This document shows, in pieces, positions 1 to 12,312 of a stretch of 64,000 nucleotides of DNA. How positions within the stretch are numbered: the stretch's first letter is position 1; every line of letters begins with the position of its first letter. Under the pieces are notes generated by a model. It was given only the letters and a program-made list of their open reading frames with translations. It was not told the DNA's origin and ran no database searches. Origin of the DNA: Bryum argenteum (Eukaryota > Streptophyta > Bryopsida > Bryales > Bryaceae); the NCBI GenBank assembly GCA_037043015.1, contig CM073322.1, positions 22,596,364-22,660,363 on the forward strand, in the 5' to 3' direction. The position numbers and the translations under genes are program-made.

Positions 1-606
1 AATGCAGAATATCTGGATGTTCCCAAAGAACTGCCTTTTGAGTCAGATTTTGAGTGGATGTCTTATTTGAGTTCTGGACAATTAGTAGAGGAAAGCAAGG
101 TTGACTCGGAGGAGGATATGGCTACAACAAATGCCTATTTCAAAGGCCTTTTAGCTCCGCAACCTTGGACGTCGTTACCAGATATCAGGTTCCAAGAATT
201 AGAGACCTTCCCTTACATCGATTTTGGAGGTGACTACCTCGGCTTTAAGAGCGCAGTTCCGCAGGACGTTGATTCAAAGCAGAAGCGTGAGGCAAGCGAG
301 GAAGCTCCTGATCACAAATATGTGTGCGACTCTGCTGATACTAGTGATGTTGCTGCTTTTTTTACTTCTGAAGGTTACTTAGCCGACCTTGATATCCCAT
401 TTCCGCATGACGGCTCTTTGAAGCGGAAGCGTGATGCAAGCGAGGGAGCTTTTGACCCCAAAAGGAGGGTAGCCTACGACCACAGAACGGCGCCGTTTTC
501 ACCCTTGCCTCTTGATGTTGTCTCTGATTATGCTGCTACAACCGATGATGGCGGTAATTGGATTGACAACGTCCTCAACACCGATCCTTCTCTTTTGTGC
601 GATTGA
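1..606 (+). CDS. 3' part of an unassigned, probably nuclear protein
   Basis: The frame is open from the first base of the window to a TGA at 604-606, so the gene starts outside. About 201 residues are visible. They are acidic and Ser/Asp-rich, with two related segments (near residues 91-100 and 140-152) that each pair a Lys/Arg cluster with an Asp-Ala/Glu-Ala-Ser stretch, as if from an internal duplication. The second contains KRKR followed by eight residues and KRR, which fits a bipartite nuclear localisation signal. The end carries an aromatic and leucine-rich acidic patch (WIDNVL), reminiscent of a transcriptional activation segment. No DNA-binding domain lies in the visible part, so the family is not assignable. 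It could be the tail of a plant transcription factor; that is inference. Confidence 0.6.
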   Translation, partial: NAEYLDVPKELPFESDFEWMSYLSSGQLVEESKVDSEEDMATTNAYFKGLLAPQPWTSLPDIRFQELETFPYIDFGGDYLGFKSAVPQDVDSKQKREASEEAPDHKYVCDSADTSDVAAFFTSEGYLADLDIPFPHDGSLKRKRDASEGAFDPKRRVAYDHRTAPFSPLPLDVVSDYAATTDDGGNWIDNVLNTDPSLLCD

Positions 607-2147
607 AGAATGCTCTTGGTCATCATGATCGAGACGTAACCTTGATAGGCGTTTATAGGTTATGATGCTATTGTGGAACGGCTATGTATCGATGCTGTGC
701 TCTTCTCTTCGTTTTATGTAGGGGCTGTTTTTCGTCTTGGTGTCTTCTAAGAAAGACAATGATGGTAGTGTACAGTGCGTATTACGTCTGCTCTTATATA
801 GGATACATGTGATACAGGTTTCAGTTTTGATAAAAGTTATTTTGCCTGCGACTTGCAGTGTTTCCTCTTCGGGAACTTATGGCCAGATTTTTGTATTCTA
901 AAATATACCTTCTCTCATTCCAATCGTCTGCTACCAGAGTAACTTAGACCTGCTCGTATCAGATTTCTGGATGTTTTATCTCTCTTTTTGAGTCTCAGAG
1001 TTGCAGTGGAACCTTTCATTATAATAATAGAGTGCACCCACATCCAATCTACGTTCTGTCACTTTGTGACTTCTATGATATTGCACCTCTGACTTTCTTA
1101 CCCTTTCTCTTATTGGAAATACTATCCCTTCCTCATTCTGTAATGTCATTCCGATAGAATATCACCCCTCTCCGACCATGTCACCTTGGAACCTTGTTAC
1201 TGTGAGACCCTATTACCGTAAGATCCTGCGCTGTGACCATCTGATTCACAATATAAGATATCTGATTCATGGCTCAAGATTTTCATTTGAGGTTCATTTA
1301 GAATGCAGAGTTCAAGATCTCCAAGTGAAGTATGCTTGATCCTTTGAAGTTGGTAGATATAGAGCCGTGTGCATCAAAAGGATGTCCCTTTTCCGTAATG
1401 AATTCACAAGATACCGTACGCCGTGGTCAGTTTCAACACACGAGAGACAAAATCAATAGAAATAGAAATATTCCGGATTTTGAACTTCGCCAGCATGTTT
1501 ATTCTACCCTTTCGGCGTTTTGTGGGGTCACTATTGATAGTGGGGCTAGGCTTGAAAGTGACAAGAAATACGCTTCACATGATACTTTAGGTGTGCATTT
1601 TTTGATTTGAAGATTGATTTGCACAATTAAAATCATTTCCATGACCAATGAGTTTTAATTATGTGTTTCATGTTTTGTATCACACTGCAAAATGAAGACA
1701 AAACAACCTATGGTGGTTGTAGAGTAGGACCATTGTGATGCTTCATCAACATGCACTATGAAGCAACTTTTATATAATATTTACCACTTACCATTATATC
1801 ATAGTATTGATATAAGATTGAGACTTTTTATTTTGGTTTGAGAATAAGTTGTAATATTAATTTGAAACAATTTTTTTCTATATCTTGAATTTAATATTTT
1901 TCCAATTTAGTCTTTGAAATTTTGTAATTTCAAACAACTATAATTTTTTCAAAAATTAAGCAACAAGACTTTATAATTTCTTCACTTTCAGCAAATCCCA
2001 ACATATAATTTTCCAAAACATTCAACATTCTTGGTTTACTAACTACAAGGTAGGGTACTCCACCTAAACAATGTATTTGTAAGATTGTATTCAAACTACA
2101 AAGTCAGTACCATATATTGTCCAGAAAGAAATTGAATGCTGCCAAAA
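607..2147. other. 3' UTR and AT-rich spacer
   Basis: The first few hundred bases after the stop at 606 are probably the 3' UTR of the upstream gene. The rest grows AT-rich toward 1.8-2.0 kb. A 92-codon open frame at 1332-1610 has no recognisable motif and no splice context, so I do not call it. No repeat or RNA gene was recognised. Confidence 0.4.
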
Positions 2148-2358
2148 GTGGTGTACAAACGATCCAAAGTGGTGTACAAACGATCCAAAGTGGTGTACAA
2201 ACGATCCAAAGTGGTATACAAACGATCCAAAGTGGTGATCCAAAGTAGTGTACAAACGATCCAAAGTGGTGTACAAACGATCCAAAGTGGTGTACAAACG
2301 ATCCAAAGTGGTGTACAAACGATCCAAAGTGGTGTACAAACGATCCAAAGTGGTGTAC
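2148..2358 (+). repeat. 21-bp minisatellite abutting a stop codon
   Basis: Ten copies of a 21-bp unit (GTGGTGTACAAACGATCCAAA) plus a partial copy run from 2148 to 2358. One copy (2232-2244) has an 8-bp deletion, and two others have single substitutions. Because 21 is a multiple of three the array is open in several frames on both strands, which produces spurious open frames. The array ends exactly where the minus-strand ADP-glucose phosphorylase-like gene has its stop codon (2358-2360), so it forms the first 211 bases of that gene's 3' UTR. Confidence 0.95.
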
Positions 2359-4003
2359 TAAGACTCAATATCGATATTGCGGAGAAACGCGGCGGCTGAT
2401 TCTGGAGCAACAGGATTAAAATAGCATCCGTCACCAAGCTCATAACCCCCACACAATGCTAAAAATGGTAGTATGTCAAGGTACCAATGACAATGGGGAG
2501 AGTTCAAGTGCTCCGTTCCTAAAGGAGCTGTCTGCAATGTGTAATTCAACGGTGGACACCCAAAGGCCTGGTCGACCTTTTGTAGTGTCAACTTCAGGAT
2601 CTTCGCCATCGCCTGGATCTGCAATCAAAAATCCCACCCGTCGTCGGACATCTTAGTGAACACAATCAAAGTTTAAAATCAATCAGTCTAGAGTGGTCCT
2701 CGTAACTATAAAAAGTACAAAAAAAATTTGGAGCGTTAGTATACTGCAAAAGTAGCCCATATAAAAAAGATAAACGAATCCTTCGTGAACCACAACTCCA
2801 CAAGATCAAGATTGTCCACAGATCATTTGATTTGCTCATGGTTCATGAATTGCACAGATCGGTAAGCTCCTTATGTTAATTCGAACATCATGACATTGTC
2901 TACCTACTGCACATGAGTTACAATATTCTCAAAATTGCTTTGAAGGTACAGAGTTTGCAAACGGAACTCACTTGCGCAACTTGAATATGCTACACTCATT
3001 CCATATAAAATGTTACTGTATGTGTAGCTATGAGAAATGCAGATGGAAGTCGGAGCATATTGGGCTGGGTGCGTTACCTCCTCTTCAATGATTGTCTCAT
3101 AGTTTGAGGAATGGCGTTTTGGTACCAACCAAATTTCGTAAGGCAACGTTGATGCATATGGAGCAACAGTGACGAAGTGCTCATCTTCGTCAATGAGGCG
3201 ATTGTGTTCAGACTGAAGAATTTCATGCTGGATCATGTCACATAACATGCACCGCTGATGATCGATGTAGTACTCTTGTGCACTCTGAAGCTCCACTATT
3301 TTGTTGTGCGGCATGACTGGAAGTGCTATCAATTGGCTATGTGAGTGCGCCATTGATGCACCTGCATTCTTGCCCCTGTTCTTGAACACCTGCTTGCATG
3401 AATTGCATACAATCGAAAGTTCACAAGTCGCTTAACTCGAATACCAGAAACTATTAATAGAAGATACCAACATAGCAGTGACCGAGTCTCAGACATACCT
3501 GACAGAATTTGAACCGGGGATCAGTTTGGAAGAAGTTGATCCGTGCTTGGTACGCTTTCAAAACCTGCAGCATAAGAAACGCAGCTAAGAAAGCCTCGAT
3601 CGACAGCCTTTCATGAATGTATTGAGAGAATGGTGAGTACATGAGCTATGTGAGAAGCGGGAAGCTCGGGCAACGACAACTGATGGTTGGGAGTTTCGAT
3701 GAACACTTCGTGGCTGCCAAAAGCGGGTAACCGGCAGCAGCCGTCATACTGAAGCCCACCATCAACGTCCATAGAGACAGCTGGAAACTTGTTCAATGTC
3801 ACGCGGACGTGCCAGGGCTCGTCATTGTCACTCACGGTGAGAATCTCCCGCCCAGTTTCATGTTCAAAGCCCGCGCAAAATGCACATGGCCCGGAATTCA
3901 AACCCTCCTCACGATCGCTATGGCTCTCCGATTGCCGCCTTTCATAATCCTCGGAGACTAAAATCCACCTCTGTCGCAATCGATCTTGCCGCAGCTCCGC
4001 CAT
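2358..4003 (-). CDS. ADP-glucose phosphorylase / galactose-1-P uridylyltransferase-like
   Basis: Four exons on the minus strand: 4003-3641, 3564-3499, 3389-3078, 2618-2358, all with GT/AG introns and phase 0, giving 333 residues. The protein matches the plant HIT-superfamily nucleotidylyltransferase represented by Arabidopsis At5g18200 (about 350 residues), which transfers an AMP/UMP moiety between a sugar phosphate and a nucleotide sugar, presumably in the cytosol. Visible features are a CxxC pair at C40/C43, a second CxxC at about 190-193 (zinc ligands in this family), the catalytic HxHxQ motif H158-S-H160-S-Q162, and a conserved C-terminal HWYLDILP...GGYELGDGCYFNP block. The start is the Met at MAELRQ; an upstream in-frame extension lacks family similarity. 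It shares a 593-bp intergenic promoter region with the divergent inhibitor-2 gene. The stop codon touches a minisatellite. Confidence 0.92.
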
Positions 4004-4596
4004 AGCCAAGCCACTGCTTCCATGCTCCAACCGAACTCGGAACCAAGAATCTCCTCTGAATATGACCACCAAGAAATTCTGAATGAGATGATAGCATGCT
4101 TTGAGCACTACAATCCGAAATACGATTGCAGTGGTTGAATTATGTGTAGATCTCGGAGGTGCGTGAGGCAAAGAGGCTTCTGCGAGAATTGAATCATTTC
4201 GGATCCAGTACACGGGTATGGGAGTAGCGCGGTCACGGGTGACCCTGTGAAGTAGCCTTCTTTACACATACACAAGTGGATGTGTCGTGACCATCGTCTT
4301 GTTTTCCGACTTCTTCGTCATCATCGCGTCGACCGCTGCCATGAAACGAAGTAGCGGGCAGCGTCCTCTGTCCAGGTAACAGACGAACCTTCTCACTATC
4401 ACGTCCTTTTATCGTACAGCTCGTAAAAGTAACGCTCATTCTACAATCTTGTCTCGCCGATCAAATTGTCAATTGATCCCTCGCGCGACTGCTTTTCTCC
4501 GATTTTGTTATTCTCCTATGATAAAGACGATGGTGATTAGGGTTTAGGCTTGTGAAGTTCCGGCCTCTGAGACTGAGACTGCCCTAATTGCGAACA
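4004..4596. promoter_or_regulatory. Bidirectional promoter region
   Basis: Start codons at 4003 (minus) and 4597 (plus) face away from each other across 593 bp, so both genes' promoters and 5' UTRs must share this segment. No clear TATA box was identified on either side. Co-regulation is inference. Confidence 0.5.
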
Positions 4597-5390
4597 ATGA
4601 AATCTGAGGGAGTGCCATGGACCTCTTGTAGGGTGCGCGTGGTGTGGGATGAGGAAAATCTGCATCAATTGGAGTCGACCAAATCACCGAAGCAGAAGAT
4701 CACGGAGCCTAAAACCCCGTACTACGCACCCGATGACGGTACCACTCTATTTCTGCTTCCAATTATGCGTCTTCGCTATATCATTCTTTGCTTGAGGTAT
4801 GTGATTCTTGGAGCGAGCTGAATTGTTGATTGAGGTCGCAGGAGGATTGTCGCCGACTCCAGACGACGAGAGGTTGCAAATGGATCCTGCAACGCATGCG
4901 GAGGCCGTGAGATATGCACTCTCGGAAGTGGCAACAGGGGATCGAGCAAGCAGTAGTCGATCAAGTGGCAGTAGTAGTTGGAGTGAGTTTGATGGCATGG
5001 ATGGAGATGAAGGTACCTATCTTTTTTCGCTGCATATCAAGAATAATCAGTGAAAGAAAACATGTTGAAATGTCACTCTTTTGTGTCGTAAATATCATAA
5101 TTTCCAAGTTACATGTGCCATCTATTATCGACAGCTACACTACGAGAGGTTTTTTTGGAAACTCATTAGCGAGTTCAATAGAAAGGTATCTAGTTTATTG
5201 ACTGATTTTGTGCGCAGGTTCAGATGGAAACCATTCGGGGAGCTTTGAGGAGCACAGACGGAAGCATTACGATAACGAGTACAAGAAAGCGAAATTGCTA
5301 GCTGTGGATTCAGAGCTTGCAGTCGAAGAGGAGGATGGTGCTGCTGCTAATGCAAATGGCGAAGCTGAAGGTTCACATCTACAGCAATAG
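4597..5390 (+). CDS. Protein phosphatase inhibitor-2 (IPP-2 family)
   Basis: Three exons: 4597-4738, 4842-5012, 5218-5390, GT/AG introns, both junctions in phase 1, 161 residues. Plant inhibitor-2 proteins bind and inhibit the type-1 protein phosphatase catalytic subunit (TOPP) in nucleus and cytosol. Family marks in order are an RVxF-type docking motif (RVVW, residues 14-17) inside a WDEENL context, the KITEPKTPY segment (34-42) containing the conserved Thr-Pro site, a Ser-rich acidic linker, and the FEEHRRKHYDNEY helix (114-126) whose His-Tyr blocks the phosphatase active site in the animal protein. The tail is acidic and Ala-rich. The ATG at 4597 is the first in frame with the RVxF block. 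Short and natively disordered, as usual for the family. Confidence 0.9.
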
Positions 5391-7898
5391 CTAAGTTAAC
5401 CACTCATCTCCTCTATCTCTCTCTCTCTCTCCGTTACTAAGGATGTGGACTCCATTTTGAGCTGGACTCCGTTTTGTAAGATGTAAGGATTGAATGAATG
5501 TACATTCAATTTGGAGGGGAGTCCATTTTCTAAGGTTTTCTCAACCTGGAAGGTCCCTTTTTAGGGTGTAAAACTTGAAGAATGATACGTCAAGGTTGTG
5601 CAGCTCCTTAGAAGCTTGGTCGTTATCATCATTTTGTTATCCCTTCGCAGTTTTGCGGGATTCAACTTGTTGTGTTTTTGCAGTTTTGTGGAAATCAACT
5701 TGTTGTGTTTTTGCAGTTTTGTGGAAATCAACTTGTTGTGTTTTGCAGTTTTGTGACGATCAACTTGCTGTGTACGTTTTTTTTAATGTAAATACTCTAC
5801 CACTACCTTGATTACGCTCTATTGTAAGATGCTTCTATCAATTTTAGATGTTGAATCGTGTTACAAATGAGATTTGTGTTCAAGTTTGTGAGAATGGTTC
5901 TGCGGAATGGCCTGTTGTTATCCCCTTCTTGTAAACCAGTAACCACACAGTTCTTTGTTTCAAACAAGGACCATTTATCACTTATCAGTATTCAATATAA
6001 CATAATTTCCATAATCCGTAATACATAGTATGCATAATCTCATCTCCTCGCTCAACATCCTAAATTTTAAACTTTGAGATCTGATGCTTGTATTTCTTTT
6101 TCAAATTTCTCCAACTTTCATGTCTATGCTCTAATATATGAATGATAAATTCTTGTTGCGCATCACAATTAATCTTATTAGTGAAAATGATAAAAGAGAG
6201 CCATAAACTCACAGATTTAGAGAAATAACAAAAGTTCAGATGAACACATCATGGGATACCGTCACAACTATCCGATGTAATGTCTCGCTGATCAAATTCT
6301 GCATTTTGTAATTTGTATATGGAAGGATTTTCTTCTCCTTTTGCTTTCTGGTTTCTTTTCACTCTCAGAATCGCAGTTTTTAGTGCATCAAGATTGAAGA
6401 TTCAATTTTCATTTAAGGGGTTGTTACATAGGATCTTAGATCCCATTCGTATGGGAATACGTTCAGGAATTGTCGCGTCATTTGGCTGTATAGATTGCAA
6501 GATATGTGGATCATTGAATTTGAGAAAGTGCCATTTTTAGCTCTTGTCGAAAATCTCTGACTCATTTCGACCACCCTTTGCGGGAGTTTTTTTGCTTGAG
6601 TGAGAACACATTACATATTAAGGACTCTGCACATTGGGTGTTTTGAATTTCTAGGAGGGAGGTTAAGGGGGTAAAAGGAAGAAAGTGTTTTCACCAAAAC
6701 GCGTAAGCATAGCTTAATGGTTCGAGGATAGGGTTGTACATTTACACAACTGTGGAGGTAGTCAAGAAGGTACAAAAGGAAGCTTAGGTTATAGCTATCT
6801 TAAATATCTTCCTCAAATGTACATTTTTATGCAAAACAGGAGGGCCTCTAGCAAGCCAGATTCGGAAAATACTCCAAAGAGAAAATTAGGAATTTCTAAT
6901 TAGTTTAGTGAGATGTTATTAAACAAGAAGTTAGATATTCTCGGATCTTTGCATTCCTAGATTAGGAATGAACCATATGTTGAAATATCTAGGAATGCAC
7001 ACTCAAGAGCTTGTGAACAAGCCTCTACTGAACCATATGTTGAAAGAGTGTGCACTAGTGGTGCAGTCTCAAAATACAATGCTCAAGTGGGCAACGAAAC
7101 CAATGCACAGGAGCTATATAGTGCCTGCACTACAAGGTTTACTCACTGCGATTTGATCGCAGCAAATTCACTCGGCAAATATTCATCTTGTCTATGACGG
7201 GTGTATGATGGAGGAATCCCCAACACCGCGTTTAGTAGTGCTAAAAAACAAAAATTGTATTGTCGTTTGTTTTCTCATCCAAAAACAACCCCCCTCATCA
7301 AGACTTGGCGTAACAGAAACAAAAAGAGGACTAAACCAAGAGGAACGAGGCAATAACAAAAGCAACAACCCTATGCAGGTGGTGAGATGCTGTAACATCG
7401 AGCAACTACGCTTCGATTACAAGTAGAAAAAAAAGACACTTGAAATTTGCGAAGAAAACATCTGGACAGTAATTCGAGACCAAGGTTCGGCAATCTGCAC
7501 AAGATAAACCAGTCAAGCTTTCATGTGAGACGGCAGTGGCCAAAATAAGCCTGAGATATCGATATGTTGATCGCCGCAAGCGACCTAGGTGCAAAATCTC
7601 GTCAAAAAGCGAGGAACCGTCACCCTGTTTTGAACTTTCTAAAGGATAATGCCCTTTCTTCTTTTTTTTGACACAAATGGGATGTGAATAGCACCAGAGT
7701 TTCTGTTGTGTCGATTTTTCATAATACAAGACTCTGAGTGACTCCTCTAGATACAACTCAATTTTCAAATCTTAGTCGCCCATATAAAACAATGCCCAGA
7801 GCTTGAACGTCCCGCTAGCAAGCTCTTCAATTAGAATCTGCACAATTGTGCACTAGAAAAAACGTCTTACTAATGCCGCAATGAAACGGAAGGAGTCG
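5391..7898. other. Intergenic spacer, with 3' UTRs of both flanking genes
   Basis: A short (CT)n run lies near 5415-5432 after the inhibitor-2 stop. The part next to 7899 is probably the 3' UTR of RHD3 on the minus strand. Open frames at 6313-6540, 6968-7156 and 7192-7768 show no family motif or splice support. Apart from the 33-bp repeat described separately, I see nothing I can name. Confidence 0.4.
5647..5774 (+). repeat. 33-bp tandem repeat
   Basis: Four imperfect copies of a unit of about 33 bp beginning GCAGTTTTGTGGAAATCAAC and continuing into a T-rich stretch: 5647-5679, 5680-5712, 5713-5744, 5745-5774. It lies downstream of the inhibitor-2 stop, probably in its 3' UTR or just beyond. 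Confidence 0.85.
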
Positions 7899-10781
7899 TC
7901 ACTCCATAACAGGCTGCTGCCTCTGTCTCAAGGTAGTACCATTCGCTTGATGCTCACCACCTCTGGAAGAAGCCATGTCCTCCATTTCTCTTCCCCTGAT
8001 CGCAGCAGAGCCGTTCTGAGAATTCGTGTTCGTTGCAACTCCTTGGCCTTCCTCGGCAAGCTTCTTGAGCAGGTTCATCACGGTGGGCAAAAGCTTCGAG
8101 GAGACAGAGATCATACCAGGAACTATGCCGTGCTCAAACTCTCGTGCGATGTCGAGCTGCACGTAAACTGCTTTGCCTACGAGGTAAGCCACAAAGACGA
8201 ATACGAGGTAGAGAGGATTTCGGAGGAGGGTCATGAATTCGTTGAAACCAAGGACCACGATTGCACACAAGGCCCATGGAGGAGGTAACCATGATTTGCC
8301 TCGCTTCGCAGCTTCTTGAGCAGCCATGGCCTGACTGATCGTGTACTCCGTTTCCGCTTGAAATTGCCGCCATATCGACTTGCATTGCACGGGCGTGATC
8401 AACGTATCGTTAGCAGCCACTCCTGGCCATGTACTCACCGACAGGGCGTGGAGCGCCGAGGATTGACCCTTCACAATTGCAGTGTTGTTGGTGCTCGACA
8501 TGGTTCTCGAGATTGTTCTCTGGAGCCCCGTCTCTTGCGGTTCTCCTAACAACGGTTTCAGAGAGCTTTCAATTGAGTCGTCTTTCTGCGTGCCCTCCTC
8601 CAATCGCAAAGCGGCTAACACGGAGAGCAGTTTTAAGGAGGAAGCACGGGCATCTCGAGTAATGGAACGGACGTCGTGCTCTTCTCCCCATATCCTCGGC
8701 ATGTTGTCTGCTTCGTGTCCGAAGACACTTGTGAACCTCTCCTTCATCCGGATGATCACCTGTGAGGCTTCTTCCTTGCTCTTCTTCTCGACTACGGCGC
8801 GCCCATGCTTCGACAGGGAGTCGCGGAGCTTCGCCTCCTCTTCTTTCGTGGGCTCGAAGCTTATGATTGCTTCTGAGAATCTGGATATGGCATCTTGCAC
8901 TTCCTTCTCCATCAGATTGCTTATCAAAGTCCATGTGTCTGGAGCTGCGGCATCCAGTAGGGACGCTGTCGGTTCGGCCAGAGCCGCCTCCAAACGCTCC
9001 TCGAACTTGGACATCAATTGAGTAATCTTCTCCGTTCGCTTGTTTTGTGCGTGGGTTGTGATATCACGCGATAACTTCTCTTTCGCCTTCAATGTATCCC
9101 ATCCTGAGTTCGCAACTTCCGCATCTGCGATCATGAAAACCACCATCAGTAAAAATAATTCCTTCGAACTCTTGCTACTATCTCCAAATTCATCGCTTTA
9201 TCTTTACAAGAATGAGCAAAAGGATTGTCATGTCATATGTACTCAAAGGTTCGAGTCATAAACCCTAGGAGAGAAGCCATAAACCCTGATGGACCACGGC
9301 TTCCTGGTTACAACAACGACGAACTCGATCGAACACATGAGATGAAGTCCAATGGGTTACCACTAAATATCACTGCTACAGATTGCATAGGTTTATTTGT
9401 GCAAAAAAAGGGTGAACAAACATGAGGATTTCTGATGATAAGAGATGCGAACAAAGTGCACAAAGCAGCAAAAAAGTGACCACACAAACGCTTACAGCAT
9501 CGAAGAATACGTGTATCCATACGTACCGGCACAGCCACGTTCGAATGCAACCAGAACAGCATCAGAGCAGCGGCGGACGACGTTAGTGAATCCTTCACCA
9601 GATGAATCAGATTCGAGTCCAGAATCCAGGCTCATTTTGAAGGAGCTCAAAGCCTTGGCCCTATGATGACCGATGACGGACGCATACGACGGTTGCACGA
9701 CGTCCAACACTTTCGACAGCAGAAAGGTCCGCTTCGAGTTTCGAACGCCTTCATCGAAGAAGGCAGCCTCCACATCATAGGCCTGCAAATGATGCTCCAG
9801 AATGGCGGTCACCGATTTCCCGAACCCTAAAACGACGTCGTCGCGAGCTTTCGCCTCCAGCTGGTGCCATTCTTCATCTGCCTGCAGCTGCTTGAGCTTC
9901 TCATGGGCGATCTCCTCGCATCGAACAGTAGCAACCATCACCTTGTGCGCTGGAAGGTCAAGATCCCGATTCTCCTTGATCACTCGCCAGATCTCTTGCG
10001 TACTGAATGGGAAGCCAGTTGCGGGAACTACACCTCGTCGATCGCCGGCTAGCCCACCTGGGGCGATGGAGTTTTGAAATCGCTCTCGAAGCTCACCGAC
10101 TTGCTGCTTGAACTGCTCCTCTTTCTCCTCGTAATTGGCAAGGGACGTGACTTGTAGGTTGAAGAACTCGCTCAGTGGAGTGTGTTGGTGATTCGAGGGC
10201 TTCGGCACCGTGTCCCAGATCTTCTGAATATCCTCTCGGAGAATGGGCTCCAGGGTTTCGATCGGCGTGCGCGTCTTGTCTCGGATCACGAACAGGAGCG
10301 TGGTCTTCCGGGGGGTGAAGAGACGCATCATTACTTGGAAAACGGTTTTAAGCAAGGGTTTGTTGGCCGCCTGCTCGCGGCCAATGTCGTGACACCACAT
10401 GTTGATCAACACGATATCGGACACGGCGAGCGCGAACAGAGAGCTCTGTTTCTCAAAAGCGGTGTCGTCCTCGCCACGCTCGCGTCCATCAGTGCCTTCC
10501 AAGTCCATAACGAGCGTGCAGGGCTCGATCCCCTCGCCTCGCGCCAACCACACCCCCTGCGTGGTCTGGGACCGCCCTTTGAACGCATCCATCTCCACGA
10601 AGCTCGTGTGGAAGAGATGGTTCAGAAGCGTGCTCTTGCCGCTGCTCTGCGGCCCCATGATCGCTACCACCGCATACGAAAGCCCGCATTCCTTCAGCCG
10701 AACTGCATTCACGAAATCCTCCAGCCCCGCGCTGTTGAACACGCCCTTCCCATCCACTAGCTGCAGCGTCGAAGGCGCCAT
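7899..10781 (-). CDS. RHD3: RHD3/SEY1 family ER-shaping dynamin-like GTPase
   Basis: Two exons on the minus strand, 10781-9527 and 9124-7899, joined in phase 1 across a 402-bp intron, 826 residues (Arabidopsis RHD3 about 800). This atlastin-like GTPase mediates homotypic fusion of ER tubules. GTPase motifs are the P-loop GPQSSGKST (43-51), the DLEGTDG switch-2 motif (93-99), and the RD-type G4 motif RDKT (167-170). A helical middle domain follows, then two closely spaced hydrophobic segments (about 699-742) forming the ER hairpin anchor, and a polar cytosolic tail ending in a Gln/Arg-rich stretch. The start is the ATG of MAPSTLQ; the frame continues five codons upstream without an ATG. A single intron is far fewer than I recall for the Arabidopsis gene, and it falls inside the conserved GCAD segment. 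Confidence 0.96.
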
Positions 10782-11817
10782 CGCCACAACGTCCAAACCT
10801 CAGTCCTCCTGCCAAATCAAAATCAACATCAACACCGGATCTCGCACCCCAATTGTAGCTCAATCCCCAAACCCTAAAAACACTCAAAAAACACACTCAG
10901 GATTGAGAACGTAAGAAAAGTACAATACAGTAGTTTGCACGCAACTACGCTCTGCCGTCATCTCTGGCTCAGAAACCGAGGCACTTCTATTATAAGAAGA
11001 CACCTCAGAAAAAAGTAGAAAAATGAAAAAAGCCGAGAAAAAGTTGAATAGAAATGTACTTGAATAATCAGTCTGCGGTGATCAGGGGAAGCATATGGGG
11101 CACTGGAACTAACAAGTCAGAATGACAGTTGAGTGTTTTGATTAGGTCTTGGTGGTCCTAGCCATAGCTGATTAAGCTCTGCAGTACGTCGATCTCGCCC
11201 CCATGCTCTGCAACACGGGCAACTGGAATACTATTTCAAGAGTTTCTGTTGTTGCCGTGCTTAGGGTTCAGAATTTTTACTTCTTGAATCATGCCATGAC
11301 TTGCTTACCTTTCCCACCGCCTTTCCGACCCAACCACCAAAGAGTGATGTGCACACACAATCCGTGACAGGAGGCGACGACTCTGTACCCTACACGTCTC
11401 CCTCTCTCTTTGAGCGATTCTACAACAAGCTGAGCATCGAGTTCGTCGTCGAGGCGGTCTTTCACGAAAAGAGTTGATGGACACTCATATATGGGGCTCT
11501 ACCAGAACCTCGTACGAAGACATTTTATCCGATCTCCGGACATGAATTCTCTCTAGACGGAGGATCACATAACAGCCTGGATTCTGTACAGAGACGATTC
11601 GAGTACGGAAGGTGATCGTTCTGCTGCAATTGCTTTACAGCTCGGCTCCTAATGCCTGAGTACGCATCCCGCGTTGTTGATTGATTCTTAGAATACGTTG
11701 TCGCAGTGTATTCGTTGGTATCAATGCTCGGATGCAAGCGCGAGTAGAGGCCAAATGGCATTTGTGTGCCTAGCTAATTCCATGCACTATGACCACCTGC
11801 CATGTGCATGAGAGTAA
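10782..11817. other. RHD3 upstream region and spacer
   Basis: The first 150-200 bases upstream of the RHD3 start (minus strand) are probably 5' UTR and core promoter. The rest, to the TAA that flanks a MITE at 11815, contains no supported gene. A 78-codon minus frame at 11525-11761 has no recognisable motif. Confidence 0.4.
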
Positions 11818-12234
11818 GAGTCCCTTTACACTATGGACCAAGAGCCATGACCAAGAAAATTGAAATCATTGTAATTATGTCTGTGACCATGATAAATCAA
11901 AAATGGATTTTTGAGTGGCTTGTTCACTCCTGTAGTGAAAAGAGGATTCAGACCGGGAGAAGTTTAAGCTCCATTTTCTGATGAGTCCTCATTATTCTCA
12001 TGTATACTATATTAAATACTCGAGGTATTTGCTTCGACTCAACTATAATCAAGGAGACCATAAAACATTATCCACAATGCAAAGTTTAGCATACTTTGGG
12101 AACTTTAGCATAGTGGTCATTCTTCTTTTTCCAAGATATTGTGAAGCCAATTGGGACCAAAAGCACTTTACTCGTCAATCACAAATTTTTAGAAGGCCTG
12201 GTCAATATTCATGGTCCATAGTGTAAAGCGACCC
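11818..12234 (+). mobile_element. PIF/Harbinger (Tourist)-like MITE
   Basis: This 417-bp element has terminal inverted repeats of the form G(G/A)GTC(C/G)CTTTACACTATGG and is flanked on both sides by TAA (11815-11817 and 12235-12237), the 3-bp target duplication typical of PIF/Harbinger elements. Much of it matches, in reverse orientation, the element at 54665-55223. It encodes no protein. Confidence 0.8.
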
Positions 12235-12312
12235 TAAGGTTTTTTACTTCAAAAAAACTTGCACATGTGCGTTGAGCCCATGGCATGAGGTTACTTTCTT
12301 CCTAGTAAAGGT

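Noticed and set aside
2091-2452. Repeat-protein-like open frames in the 21-bp array
   Set aside because: The unit length is a multiple of three, so every frame without a stop stays open; the array is downstream of a clear stop codon.
6700-6760. tRNA or SINE head
   Set aside because: A TAGCTTAATGG A-box-like string is present but there is no proper B box or cloverleaf.
7881-9021. Plus-strand frames antisense to RHD3 exon 2
   Set aside because: They are shadows of a strongly conserved minus-strand exon.
10182-10914. Plus-strand frames antisense to RHD3 exon 1
   Set aside because: Composition follows the opposite strand's codons and no family matches.
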